Part shown: positions 14,953 through 24,060 of the stretch, piece by piece
Layout: each line of letters begins with the position of its first letter
How positions within the stretch are numbered: position 1 is the first letter of the stretch
Assembly (NCBI GenBank): GCA_903889445.1
Contig: CAISXF010000007.1
Coordinates: 1 to 41,488 of the forward strand
Length of the DNA stretch: 41,488 bases
Origin: an uncultured Pseudomonadota bacterium
Lineage (GTDB): Bacteria > Pseudomonadota > Gammaproteobacteria > Methylococcales > Methylomonadaceae
Direction of reading: 5' to 3'
Position numbers and translations under genes: made by a program
The notes under the pieces: generated by a model
Told to the model about the DNA's origin: nothing
Database searches by the model: none
The model's input: only the letters and a program-made list of their open reading frames with translations

Positions 14953-15960
14953 TCACAAATTTTCTTCAACCCATTCAATCATTGTTTCATAACGACCGAC
15001 AAATATAGCTTCTTGGCTAGAATATGAACCACGTTTTTCTTCATAATTCGGAAAGCGTTCTTTTATTTTGCTTTTCAAATGTGGAACGATGGATTTTTCT
15101 CTCGAAATTTCTTTCAGTATGTCATTGAATGGAATTATTTTATTGCTAAAACAGAAATTTAAATAATTAGCACAACAGTCTTTAAAATCAGAACTGTTGA
15201 AACTTTCAACTACTTCATTGAATTGCTTTTTACGATTTTTAAACAATAGTTTGTAGCATTTGTGAACATTGTCATTTTGTTCATTAGATTCAAAAAGCCT
15301 AATCATCGCAGCATAGCAGTAATAATCCCCTTTTTTTACACCTTCCTTATACCATTCCAAGGCTTTTTTATCGCTTTGGGTAACGCCTTCACCCGAATTA
15401 TACATATCGCCAATTCTTTGATAAGCCGATAAACAACCCAACTTAATAGATTGCTTATAAAGTTTCATTGCTTCGTCATAATCTTGAATGCAATCACCCC
15501 AACCTAAATGGTAATCCTGAGCCATTTCCCAAAGTGCTGACCAAGGATAATCAGGTTCTTCTTCGTCCTCATCATGCAAAACAAACTCGTCCAATTCGTC
15601 ATCGGGTTCGTTTGAGAAAAACTCAGCGTCTTCGTCCTCTTCAAAATCAGAATTACTTGATTGTGCGTTGGGCATTTTGATGATGATTTGAATGACTTCA
15701 CTAACGGGCGCACGGAAGAATTCCCGATTATCTGATTCCCGACAGCCTTTTTGTTGCAACATCGTATGCACAAATTGTTCGGCGGCGGTGCAATCGTCAA
15801 CCAATTGTTCATAAACCACGATAAACGGCGTTGGCACGCCTGTGACTTTCGATAATTCGGCGGCACGTTCAGCAGGCGTGCGGGTGGTTTTGCCGACTTT
15901 AACCAAATCAGGCATTGCACTATTCGCTAAAACGTAAATGTAACCACGATTATTTGTCAT
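14953..15960 (-). CDS. GIY-YIG (T5orf172-like) protein with Sel1 repeats
   Basis: Residues ~6-95 fit the T5orf172/MUG113 group of GIY-YIG nucleases: GYIYVLANSAMPDLVKVGKT, then RTPAERAAELSKVTGVPTPF and an end ...ESDNREFFRAPVSEVIQIII. A very acidic linker follows (~105-140), then two Sel1-like repeats (DYHLGWGDCIQDYDEAMKLY; AYQRIGDMYNSGEGV) and a ~110-residue C-terminus of no known family. The fusion suggests DNA cutting or nicking coupled to a protein-binding solenoid. ATG 15960 has AAGGAA upstream. Function unknown. Confidence 0.7.
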   Translation of the reverse strand: MTNNRGYIYVLANSAMPDLVKVGKTTRTPAERAAELSKVTGVPTPFIVVYEQLVDDCTAAEQFVHTMLQQKGCRESDNREFFRAPVSEVIQIIIKMPNAQSSNSDFEEDEDAEFFSNEPDDELDEFVLHDEDEEEPDYPWSALWEMAQDYHLGWGDCIQDYDEAMKLYKQSIKLGCLSAYQRIGDMYNSGEGVTQSDKKALEWYKEGVKKGDYYCYAAMIRLFESNEQNDNVHKCYKLLFKNRKKQFNEVVESFNSSDFKDCCANYLNFCFSNKIIPFNDILKEISREKSIVPHLKSKIKERFPNYEEKRGSYSSQEAIFVGRYETMIEWVEENL

Positions 15961-15971
15961 GTTTTTCCTTC

Positions 15972-16562
15972 TTATTTCGCTTGTAAAAACTCTAAAACAT
16001 CTTCGTTTTGAACGCGGCGATAAATCGCCTCAACAGACACTGTTAAACCAATCGATTCAAATGTTACATCGTCACCTAAAAAATAACGTTCTGAAACCCA
16101 ATGATTATTGCGGCGACACACTTCCACTTCGGCAAAATCTTGTTCGATTAAAACGTATTCTTGCAAACTTGAAATGGTTTTGTAGGCTTCAAATTTCAAC
16201 ATTTTGTCAAAACGGCGGGTGGCTTTCGATAACACTTCGACGATGATTCGTGGTTTGTCGGTGTAATAATCGTCACCATTTTCATCGTCGCAAACCACAA
16301 CCACGTCGGGATAGAAAAATTTGCTGCTATCTTTATTGCTGAGTTTTACTTTCATATCGGAAGCAAAAGGAATGCAACGTGTTCCGTCCAACTGTCCCAT
16401 AAATGCAAACAACACGTTTGAACTGATAATGTTATGAGTGCGGCTCGCTCCCGCCATTGCGTAAATCTCACCATCAATATATTCGTGTTTAATTTCACGA
16501 GTTTTTTCATCTTCGAGATAATCTTCTTCGCTGATGAAATCAACTTTATGATTTAAATTCAT
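15972..16562 (-). CDS. Uma2-family (DUF820) PD-(D/E)XK nuclease-like protein
   Basis: A 196-residue Uma2/DUF820 protein: SEEDYLEDEKTREIKHEYIDGEIYAM (start of family, given here only by its ends), then ASRTHNIISSNVL, FFYPDVVVVCDD with the catalytic-type Asp, and KPRIIVEVLSKATRRFDKM. The restriction-endonuclease fold is established for the family, but its role is not; it is especially frequent in cyanobacteria and some methanotrophs. Ends 11 bases before the GIY-YIG gene. Confidence 0.85.
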   Translation of the reverse strand: MNLNHKVDFISEEDYLEDEKTREIKHEYIDGEIYAMAGASRTHNIISSNVLFAFMGQLDGTRCIPFASDMKVKLSNKDSSKFFYPDVVVVCDDENGDDYYTDKPRIIVEVLSKATRRFDKMLKFEAYKTISSLQEYVLIEQDFAEVEVCRRNNHWVSERYFLGDDVTFESIGLTVSVEAIYRRVQNEDVLEFLQAK

Positions 16563-16566
16563 GCTG

Positions 16567-17148
16567 TCACCTGTCGGTTTTCACATCGTCGCGCAACAAG
16601 TGATAAAGCGATTCAATCAAACCATCGCTATCATCGACAACGTGATTCACATTTTCATCCGTATTTTGACTGCTTTGTTCAGTACGATTTGCCAACGCGG
16701 CTTGAATCAACGTGTCAGCATTTTGCGGCGTGAGCGTCACCAAATAAATCGTTTTCGTATCTTCGTCGTTCAACGCACCGAGGATATTTTTCAACACACC
16801 TTGCGATTGATAACTGACGTAATAGCTGTATTTATTTTTGTCAGAATCAGTAATTCGACTCGAACTCTGCCGCAACGCCATCCCAACGGTGCGCCACGCT
16901 TCACTAATTGATTGTTTCAACACCAACTTTTTCGGGCTTTCGTCGAGCAAAGAAACTTTTTCGTCCAAACCAGCGATTTGTTTTTTTGGTTCAACGCTGT
17001 CATCGACAATCGTATTTTGCGTGGTTTTTTGTAACGCCAAAGTTGGCGGACGTTCCAACGGCGCGGTGTCATGATAACGGCTGTTTTCCACCGCGCCACA
17101 CGCGACTAATGTGCTGCTCAAAACGAGAATAATTAGCTTATTTTCCAT
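16567..17148 (-). CDS. BamC/NlpB-like lipoprotein
   Basis: Lipoprotein signal with lipobox LVACG near residues 16-20. The 60-residue N-terminal part of the mature chain is low complexity, like the flexible N-terminus of BamC, and residues ~85-150 (SEAWRTVGMALRQSSSRITD, then YYVSYQSQGVLKN and LVTLTPQNADTL) resemble the first BamC helix-grip domain, with a short C-terminus. BamC is an accessory part of the outer-membrane beta-barrel assembly machine. Only one grip domain is visible, so this may be a reduced homologue. ATG 17148 is chosen over 17157; the latter overlaps the nitrilase gene by 8 bases. Confidence 0.5.
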   Translation of the reverse strand: MENKLIILVLSSTLVACGAVENSRYHDTAPLERPPTLALQKTTQNTIVDDSVEPKKQIAGLDEKVSLLDESPKKLVLKQSISEAWRTVGMALRQSSSRITDSDKNKYSYYVSYQSQGVLKNILGALNDEDTKTIYLVTLTPQNADTLIQAALANRTEQSSQNTDENVNHVVDDSDGLIESLYHLLRDDVKTDR

Positions 17149-17149
17149 T

Positions 17150-17968
17150 TTATTCACAGAAAAACCGACGGTGTGTCAAAACGGGAAATCCCGCGCGAAC
17201 TTTCACAATTCGCTCATGGTCAATTTCAGCCGAAACAAATCCACTGCCCGTTTTATAACAATCCAACACCACGCCCCACGGATCAATAATCATGCTGTGA
17301 CCAAACGTGCGGCGACCGTTTTTGTGAAAACCGCCTTGATTTGGCGCGATGACATAACACAAATTTTCAACCGCTCGCGCTCGCAACAATAATTCCCAAT
17401 GTGCCGCGCCCGTTTCAGCGGTAAAAGCCGACGGAATCACAATAAAATCGACCTCTTGTTCGCTCATTTTGCGGAAAAATTCAGGAAAGCGTAAATCGTA
17501 ACAAACCGCCACGCCCATTCGTCCAAACGGCGTATCAATGACCAGCGATTCGTCACCGGCTTCAATCGAATCCGATTCCCGATAAACTTCATTCGTATTC
17601 GGGACGTGAACGTCAAACAAATGTACTTTGTCATAACGCGCCACACGCTTTCCAAAATTGTCATAAATCAAACACGCGGCACGCACTTTGTGTTCACTTT
17701 CGCCCGCAATCGGAATCGTACCGCCGACAATCCACACGCCGTATTTTTTCGCTGTAGTTTCTAAAAAGTTTTGAATAATCCCCAAACCATCCACTTCTTT
17801 GACTTTGATTTTGTCTTGTTCGTGGTCGCCCATTAACGCAAAATTTTCAGGCAAAGCGACCAATTTCGCGCCCGCTTTGAACGCTTCGGCAATGAGCTTT
17901 TCAGCTTTTAATAAATTTGCACTGATACTAGGACCGGAAGCCATTTGAATGGCAGCACATTTAGTCAT
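17150..17968 (-). CDS. Carbon-nitrogen hydrolase, Nit1/YbeM-like (deaminated-glutathione amidase)
   Basis: Nitrilase-superfamily enzyme with the catalytic Glu41 (LPENFAL), Lys114 (RYDKVHLFDV) and Cys156 (VAVCYDLRFPE) all visible in a 272-residue protein. The DVHVPNTNEVYRESD segment and RYDKVHLFDV are typical of the Nit1 branch, which hydrolyses deaminated glutathione as metabolite repair. It overlaps yhdP by 8 bases, an arrangement seen in many gammaproteobacteria (yhdP followed by a nitrilase gene). Confidence 0.88.
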   Translation of the reverse strand: MTKCAAIQMASGPSISANLLKAEKLIAEAFKAGAKLVALPENFALMGDHEQDKIKVKEVDGLGIIQNFLETTAKKYGVWIVGGTIPIAGESEHKVRAACLIYDNFGKRVARYDKVHLFDVHVPNTNEVYRESDSIEAGDESLVIDTPFGRMGVAVCYDLRFPEFFRKMSEQEVDFIVIPSAFTAETGAAHWELLLRARAVENLCYVIAPNQGGFHKNGRRTFGHSMIIDPWGVVLDCYKTGSGFVSAEIDHERIVKVRAGFPVLTHRRFFCE

Positions 17969-20900
17969 GATGATAAGCCTCTTTAGAATTAAGTTTTTGG
18001 GGTAGCCACGGAAATTGAGTGATCCCGTGCCATGTTTTTTGTACTAAACCTTCATTTTCGTGCAGCGAAATCATTTCAATATTTTCCCACGAACCTTTGA
18101 CCTGATATTGTGAGCCAAAGAAAAAACCATCTTGATCTTTGCCCGTCAGCGTTTTTCCAACAACACTCATTATTTTGCCGACAATTGTACCAGCAATAGG
18201 AACTACGTCGGCACTTTTAGGCGTGACATTTACCAAGTAATTTACATTTTCTTGCACAAAATCCGTGTCGCCTTTCAACACAATTTTAGCCGGAATTGCA
18301 TCCACCGTTAAATCTTGCGTATTGGCTTTGCCTTGCAAAATATCGAAATGCCCGTTGATGCTGTTGAACGTCAAACCTTCCGCGTAAACGTCGCTAAAAT
18401 CGAGTTGCAACCGCTTCAACCATTGTTCCAACGCCAACACGCCTAAAATCCGCCCAAATCCTGGTTCGATACTTAAAATCCGTCCATTTTGCAAATTCAA
18501 ATCTGCTTGTCCACGCAATTTTTTCAAATCAAATTGTTGTGGTGTGCCTTGCCAATGCAAATCCAATTTTGCGCTGCCCGTCGTTTCGGCAATGTCTTTC
18601 GTGATGCCTAAATTAGAAAATAATTGTCCCGCTTTGAAAAAATCCAATTTTCCGCGAAGTTGCGTTTGTGCATTTTGCCATTCGCCCGCCAACGTTAAAT
18701 GATGCGTCGCAGCTTGTAAATCGACCGTTTTAAATGTCATGCCATTCGTGGATTTTTCGGTTTCAATCGTTAATTTTCCCAACGCTTTATCGTGCCAAAA
18801 TGTCTGTTCGCTGTGCAACGAAAGTGACGGCAATTTTTTCGACGATTCCGCTGATGTTGGAGCGGTTTCATTTTTTGTTTCGTCGGGCGATTGTAATTGT
18901 TTGAAAAACGCTAAATCCAATTTTTCCAGTTCCAATTTAAGCGACGCGCCATTTTGCCATTCCAACAAACCCTGAGCAAACGAACTGGTTAATTTTCCCC
19001 GCCACGATTCATTTTCACGCTTCAACGTTAAATCGAATTCACCCAATTCGGATTTTTGCCAACGCGCATTTTGACTGTGAATTGAAATCGAATGAATCGC
19101 CGCAGCATTATTTTCTGAACTCCCTGCTGCAAAACCTAGCCAATCTTGCAGCGCGAGTTGATTATGCGAAATTTTCACACTCAATCCCGTTTTGTCTGGC
19201 AGTGAAATTTGTCCATCGCCCAACAAAATCGCGCCACGTTCGAGATGTTTATTTTTCGTGTCGATATTCACAGCGGCTTTTAACTGCTCGTTATAATTCA
19301 ATGTCAGCGGTAAAAACGCTTCATTCCCCAGTGTTAAAATCATCGAAAACGGCACAGATTGCCATTTCGTTTTCGCCAATTCTGCGGGAAGATTTAACGT
19401 AATCCCTGACAACATCGATTGCACTTGCAACGTTGGAGCGGTTTTTTCGTAAGGCAAAATCAACGTTAATTGGTAATCGCTGCTGCCATCAATCCACGTT
19501 GCTTGCCCCAATTTTGTCAGCGGTAAAATGTTCAGCTGACCAAACAAATCTTCGACGCTCGTACTTCCAGCGACGTGAACGACGGTATTATTTTCATTAT
19601 TTTGCAAACGAATTTGAATCGGATGGTTTAACGCGACCGCTTTTATGGTGTCGCTAAACACGCCATTTTCCGTAAATTGCAATGTGCCGTTCATCGCTTG
19701 AACGGGTAAATCCAACGATTTGACTTTTAATTTCGCATTTTGAAATTGCGCGGAACCTTTTACTTTTGACGTGAGTTTTTCGACTAGGGAAATTTGTAAA
19801 TCAAGCGAAACGTTGGTTCTTCCTTGCGGCATAATCGCCGTTAAAACCGAATCAATCCGCGATTTCAAAGGCGTTCGCTGCATGAAACCTAACACTTGCG
19901 AAATTTCGCCTTCCGCTTCACCGACGATATGAACATAATTGCTTGCGTGTATCGATGGAATCGTAATGTCGGCAGATTTCAGCGTTGCATTTTGCGCCAT
20001 GCCCGATAAATTCACCTGTAAACTGTCCTGGTAAAATCGCACTTGCGCGGTTAAATCCGTCAATGGCAACCAATCTGGCGCGTAATTGAGCTGGGCATTT
20101 TCAGCATCAAACACCACTTCAAACACGCCCTGCCCTTTTTCAAACGGAAAATCTTTCAGCAAACCGTAGAACAAAAATTGTCCGTTTTTTACACGTCCTT
20201 TTTCAAACGCTTTGTCTAACCACTCGACAATGCCTTTATCCATGATGCCAACGGGCAAATATCGCCACGTTTGGGCCGCGTCATGAATTTCAAAGTGCGT
20301 TTGTAAATCCATAAACGTCGCGCCATTGTTCGGCAAGGTTAATTTCAACACACTTTCACTCGGAATATCCCGATTGTTTAACTCAATTTTTTCACTTTCG
20401 ACGCGCCACGCGGCTGGCGTTTTCGTCCAATTTAACTCAGTTTTCAATTTTATCGGTGGCAGCGGTTCTCGAAATAACGTCGGTGCATTAAATACCAATT
20501 TTTCAGAATTTAAGTGCAACTTTCCCGCGTGTTCATTGCCATGCAAATACCCGTTCAAATGCTCAACATGCAACTTTGCTACATTTACATTCAGATTATT
20601 GAACGCGCTATCGATTGCAAATTTTTGTTGTGCCGGTTGCGCGAATAAACTCAGATTTTCCAAGGTGCCGTTCAATTGATTTGTATCAAATTGTGTTTCA
20701 GAAAAGAAATTAACGATGGGAATGAGCGGGGAAATTTCCACCTGTTCTAAAAATAATCCTACACCCGTTGCGTCCGAATTATTTTCGTTAAACATGACAG
20801 ACATGGTGCCATTGAGTTCAGTTTCTGGAAATTTAAATTGTAATGAAGGCAACATAATTTGCCACATTTCGGCTTGATGCGTGAGTTGAAAACGACTGTG

Positions 20901-21746
20901 AAATTGGTCGAGTTTTAAAGTGGGATGCTGTGGACGATTCGCTATGACATTTTGCAATGTAAGTTCGCCGTTAGTCGTGCTAATTTGTCCATTTTGCCAT
21001 TTTGCCCACGCTTTTATATTCGCCAAACCTTCCGTGATTTTTAGCGACAAAGGCAAATCGAATGCAGCCAATTCGTTGAGCTTTAGATTTTTACTCTCGA
21101 AAAAAATGTTTCCGTTTAGCGTTTTCGGTTCAAACGGATTTCCAGTAAATATCATCGACACACGCAGCGGTTCGACCTTCTGCAACTGCGCGGATAAATT
21201 GACTCGATGTTGTTCGCCATCATTCATAATCGCCAAATTAACAGGAGAAATTTGTCGTGCAGGTTTATTGAGTTTTTCGTCGCGCCACGCTATCGAACTT
21301 TGTAAAAGTAGATATTTTCGACCTTGTAACAGCCACAACGGTTGACCTTCACTGGCTTTCAAACCTTCGAGCGTAATGCTGTCATCCGCGTGTCGAATCA
21401 ACGTAATTTGTGCGCCCACTAATGTGACGGAAGTGGCGGCAAGTAAGTTTTTGGTCGATAAATAATGCCAAAAATCGACCGTTAAGCGGATTTCCTTGAG
21501 CTGAATTTTTTTGTCAGAAATGTTGAGTTGTGACAATTGCAATTCGGGTTGAATGCCGCGAAGTTTGGCATCCAGCTTTCCAATGGTGACGGGTGCTTCG
21601 ATAACTTCGCTTAATTCATGCGCCAAATCCGCTTTGTAATTTTCAATTTGAGAAAATAAAAAATTCACGCCTAAAAAACAGACCGCAATCAATAACAATG
21701 TCCACAACAACAGGTGATGCGCGAAATTAGAGAGGTGACGTATCAT
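17961..21746 (-). CDS. yhdP: YhdP-family AsmA-like protein (intermembrane phospholipid transport)
   Basis: A ~1261-residue protein with one N-terminal transmembrane helix (LLLWTLLLIAVCFLGVNFLF) and a very long periplasmic part of repeated beta-strand blocks, ending with the DUF3971/AsmA2 region (AGTIVGKIMSVVGKTLTGKD, QYQVKGSWENI). In E. coli, YhdP, TamB and YdbH are redundant bridge proteins carrying phospholipid to the outer membrane. ATG 21746 gives the family start (MIRHLSNFAHH); an in-frame TTG at 21794 would add 16 basic residues. Divergent in sequence but length and layout are right. Confidence 0.88.
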   Translation of the reverse strand: MIRHLSNFAHHLLLWTLLLIAVCFLGVNFLFSQIENYKADLAHELSEVIEAPVTIGKLDAKLRGIQPELQLSQLNISDKKIQLKEIRLTVDFWHYLSTKNLLAATSVTLVGAQITLIRHADDSITLEGLKASEGQPLWLLQGRKYLLLQSSIAWRDEKLNKPARQISPVNLAIMNDGEQHRVNLSAQLQKVEPLRVSMIFTGNPFEPKTLNGNIFFESKNLKLNELAAFDLPLSLKITEGLANIKAWAKWQNGQISTTNGELTLQNVIANRPQHPTLKLDQFHSRFQLTHQAEMWQIMLPSLQFKFPETELNGTMSVMFNENNSDATGVGLFLEQVEISPLIPIVNFFSETQFDTNQLNGTLENLSLFAQPAQQKFAIDSAFNNLNVNVAKLHVEHLNGYLHGNEHAGKLHLNSEKLVFNAPTLFREPLPPIKLKTELNWTKTPAAWRVESEKIELNNRDIPSESVLKLTLPNNGATFMDLQTHFEIHDAAQTWRYLPVGIMDKGIVEWLDKAFEKGRVKNGQFLFYGLLKDFPFEKGQGVFEVVFDAENAQLNYAPDWLPLTDLTAQVRFYQDSLQVNLSGMAQNATLKSADITIPSIHASNYVHIVGEAEGEISQVLGFMQRTPLKSRIDSVLTAIMPQGRTNVSLDLQISLVEKLTSKVKGSAQFQNAKLKVKSLDLPVQAMNGTLQFTENGVFSDTIKAVALNHPIQIRLQNNENNTVVHVAGSTSVEDLFGQLNILPLTKLGQATWIDGSSDYQLTLILPYEKTAPTLQVQSMLSGITLNLPAELAKTKWQSVPFSMILTLGNEAFLPLTLNYNEQLKAAVNIDTKNKHLERGAILLGDGQISLPDKTGLSVKISHNQLALQDWLGFAAGSSENNAAAIHSISIHSQNARWQKSELGEFDLTLKRENESWRGKLTSSFAQGLLEWQNGASLKLELEKLDLAFFKQLQSPDETKNETAPTSAESSKKLPSLSLHSEQTFWHDKALGKLTIETEKSTNGMTFKTVDLQAATHHLTLAGEWQNAQTQLRGKLDFFKAGQLFSNLGITKDIAETTGSAKLDLHWQGTPQQFDLKKLRGQADLNLQNGRILSIEPGFGRILGVLALEQWLKRLQLDFSDVYAEGLTFNSINGHFDILQGKANTQDLTVDAIPAKIVLKGDTDFVQENVNYLVNVTPKSADVVPIAGTIVGKIMSVVGKTLTGKDQDGFFFGSQYQVKGSWENIEMISLHENEGLVQKTWHGITQFPWLPQKLNSKEAYHHD

Positions 21747-21895
21747 AATTTTGTGTAATTTTTTTATTCGGGGCGATTTCCATTCTTTCTCCAACTTTTG
21801 CTAAGGTGTTCGCTCCATTTTCGCACAAATTATTATCAAGCGTTTCACCCGTCAATCACTCGACTATATTTGCCATTAACGGCAGCTATCCATTT

Positions 21896-22615
21896 TTAAG
21901 CGTTGGTAATGACAAAATCTTTTCGACTTTCCGTTAACTTTTCGATAATCGCCAACGCTTTCGCTTCATTTGCCGTCATGTCGAGCAAAAACAAATCATT
22001 GTTATCGCGCAACCACGTCAACGGCATTTCCCACCACGCTAACACACTTAGCGCGTCGCGTACTTTTTCAGAAAAACGAAATCGAATTAACCGCGCTGGG
22101 GAACCCGCATAAATTCCATACGGTTCACTGCGAAAATTCGGCGGCAAAAGTGAACGCGCTCCTATCACGCAACCGTTTTCAATAATACCACCGCCCAACA
22201 TCATCACTTCGTCACCCAGCCACACGTCATTTTTTATAATAGAATCGACGTATTGGGGGGGGGGGGCGTTTTTCAAGCCCATTCCCAAAACAGAAAACAT
22301 TGCCGTCGAAATCGTCCGCATTTCGTGTTGCCCGTTGAGTAAAAATTTTAATCGTAAACCGCCCGCCACATATCGACCGACACGCAAACTTTGAAGTCCT
22401 GCGTCATATTTCACGATTGAACCCACGCCAAACCCTGAACATTTGCCAATGTAAAACGTGCCGTTAATGTTTTCTGTTTGATCTAACCAATTGCGAAAAA
22501 AACCGTGTGGAATCAAACTCGATCCCCCTTGTGAATAATTCAAAATTTGAAATTGCGCTGCCCAATGGTGATTTTTATCAACGCCCGAAAAATCGGATTC
22601 TGTGATGATTTGCAT
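21896..22615 (-). CDS. Hexapeptide-repeat (Vat-like) acetyltransferase with a 12-C tract
   Basis: A 239-residue left-handed beta-helix acyltransferase: IGKCSGFGVGSIVKYDAG, LRVGRYVAGGLRLKFLLNG, then IIKNDVWLGDEVMMLGGGII, NGCVIGARSLLPPN and PYGIYAGSPARLIRFRF, which is the acetyl-CoA-binding end of the xenobiotic/capsule acetyltransferase group. It likely acetylates a sugar or cell-surface polymer. RBS AAGGAG lies before ATG 22615. A run of 12 C (minus strand; 22255-22266) encodes the Pro-Pro-Pro in NAPPPQY; change of length by one or two would shift the frame, so expression may be switchable. The present length keeps the gene open. Confidence 0.8.
   Translation of the reverse strand: MQIITESDFSGVDKNHHWAAQFQILNYSQGGSSLIPHGFFRNWLDQTENINGTFYIGKCSGFGVGSIVKYDAGLQSLRVGRYVAGGLRLKFLLNGQHEMRTISTAMFSVLGMGLKNAPPPQYVDSIIKNDVWLGDEVMMLGGGIIENGCVIGARSLLPPNFRSEPYGIYAGSPARLIRFRFSEKVRDALSVLAWWEMPLTWLRDNNDLFLLDMTANEAKALAIIEKLTESRKDFVITNA
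22255..22266 (-). repeat. Poly-C (12 nt) tract inside the acetyltransferase gene
   Basis: Twelve consecutive G on the + strand, the longest homopolymer noticed in the window. Located about half-way through the coding region, between the helical N-terminal part and the main hexapeptide repeats. Confidence 0.95.
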
Positions 22616-22829
22616 AATTATTTGCTCCTTGTGTGTAAATGTACCATCTCCAGCACCTTTTAGAACAGTGAATGTTAAACAAAAAAGTGGACAGGTTTTA
22701 TCGCGTGTTGTACATTCAGCCCATCTAAAAAAATGACTGCGGCTTAACTAATATGAAATCACAAGATATATAGTGCAAGGCTTTTATTTACCTTGAAATA
22801 TATTTAAATAGCGGATTTTGCTTTTGAAT
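22616..22829. other. Intergenic DNA upstream of the acetyltransferase
   Basis: Non-coding spacer between the acetyltransferase start and a xerD remnant. I see no convincing gene or RNA in it; it is AT-rich with a few short hairpins. Confidence 0.4.
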
Positions 22830-22959
22830 GGTCGGCAAAGTGATTATATTTTCGCCACCGCAAGATAACCCGCAAGCCTTTTGGCAGATGATCAAACGTT
22901 ATGCGTTCAAGGCTGAAATTACTAAACCCCTGTCACCGCACACGTTACGTCGCGCGTGA
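22830..22959 (+). pseudogene. Decayed xerD-like tyrosine recombinase fragment
   Basis: In the frame ending at TGA 22957-22959: FWQMIKRYAFKAEITKPLSP then HTLRRA, matching the XerC/XerD stretch before the catalytic HxxR box. Just upstream, other frames give SDYIFATAR and KITR, so at least two frameshifts occur. Only ~40 codons remain, with no HxxR-H/W-Tyr end. It does not encode a working recombinase. Confidence 0.6.
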
Positions 22960-23008
22960 GCGTTTGCAAACATTACACGCGCAATTTCATCCACGAGGTT
23001 AATTTTTT

Positions 23009-23776
23009 ATGACACAAAATATTCATCCGTCCGCGTTTATTTCGCCCGATGCCAAAATGGGCGACAACGTGACCATTGGGGCATTTGCGATGATTGAGCA
23101 TCACGTTGAAATCGGTGCAAATTGTAGCATTCAAGCCCACGCCGTGATTCAACCGTTTACTAAAATGGGCAACGGAAATATCGTTCATCCGCACGTTGTG
23201 TTGGGTGATTTGCCGCAAGATATTCATTTTAAAGCTGAAACCGTGACGTGGTTGGAAATTGGCAACAACAACACCTTCCGCGAGGGTTTCACCGCGCACC
23301 GTGCTACGAAAAAAAATGGGAATACGCGGATTGGTTCGGATTGTTATTTTATGAATAACAGCCACGTCGCGCACGATTGCAGCATTGGCAATAAAACGAT
23401 TTTCGCCAACAACGTCGCCATCGGTGGTCACGTCGAAATCGGCAACAATGTCTTTATGGGCGGCGCAGTCGTCGTACATCAATTTTGCCGCATCGGTTCT
23501 TTCGCTATCGTACAAGGCACAACTGGTTTGAATATGGACGCAATGCCGTTTATGTTAATTGGCGGACGACCCGCACGACATTATCGATTGAACAGCGTTG
23601 GTTTACGCCGCGCAGGCATTACCGGCGAACGTTACGATGTATTATCGAAAGCGTTTCGGTTATTACGAACACGCCAATCAATTGATGAATTGCCCGAAAC
23701 TGACGAATTAAAGCAATTAAAAGATTGGTTAGCGGTCAAATCAAAACGCGGTACGCATGGATTTGTAGAAATCTAA
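23009..23776 (+). CDS. lpxA: LpxA-family acyl-ACP--UDP-N-acetylglucosamine O-acyltransferase
   Basis: A 255-residue hexapeptide beta-helix protein with the LpxA catalytic region SHVAHDCSIGN (His122, equivalent to E. coli His125), HPSAFISPDAKMGDNVTIG at the start, GGAVVVHQFCRIG, and a helical C-terminus from about residue 190. LpxA starts lipid A synthesis by adding an acyl chain from ACP to UDP-GlcNAc. It is not in the usual lpxD-fabZ-lpxA-lpxB operon, and the segment LPQDIHFKAETVTWLEIG is a little unusual, so it may be a paralogue. RBS GAGG before ATG 23009. Confidence 0.75.
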   Translation: MTQNIHPSAFISPDAKMGDNVTIGAFAMIEHHVEIGANCSIQAHAVIQPFTKMGNGNIVHPHVVLGDLPQDIHFKAETVTWLEIGNNNTFREGFTAHRATKKNGNTRIGSDCYFMNNSHVAHDCSIGNKTIFANNVAIGGHVEIGNNVFMGGAVVVHQFCRIGSFAIVQGTTGLNMDAMPFMLIGGRPARHYRLNSVGLRRAGITGERYDVLSKAFRLLRTRQSIDELPETDELKQLKDWLAVKSKRGTHGFVEI

Positions 23777-24060
23777 ACGCCGTTTCACCGTTATTTCAAA
23801 CCTATCCAAAATTACCCATAGGTAGCTTTATAGTGTTTAATTCCTGCTTCGACGCGGCTGGTTTCGTTTTTAACCTTGCGATTAAAAACAAGAGCCTTCG
23901 GCTCCACGGGCTGACGCGGTGTAACCCACGGCGTAATTAGCGTGATTAGTCGCCGCATTTACGAAACTCAAAAAAGCCCATATCGCTAATCGTGCGACTG
24001 AGTTTGCGATTTTTTATGAGTACACAACAACCCAACGTCAAAAATCAAAAGCACACCTTA
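23777..24060 (-). pseudogene. Decayed 3' end of an IS605-type tnpB, with its right end
   Basis: Reading the minus strand from about 24030 to 23805, short pieces in shifting frames resemble the zinc-finger and tail of TnpB: KKSQTQS, FEFRKCGD, then VGYTASARGAEGSC and VKNETSRVEAGIKH. Several stops and frameshifts interrupt it, so it is dead. A GC-rich hairpin (GAGCCTTCGGCTC, around 23900) lies in it. The call rests on pattern memory of TnpB C-termini, not on a search. Confidence 0.4.

Noticed and set aside
22973..23515. 180-codon open frame on the minus strand
   Set aside because: It is antisense to the well-supported lpxA gene and arises from its codon bias.
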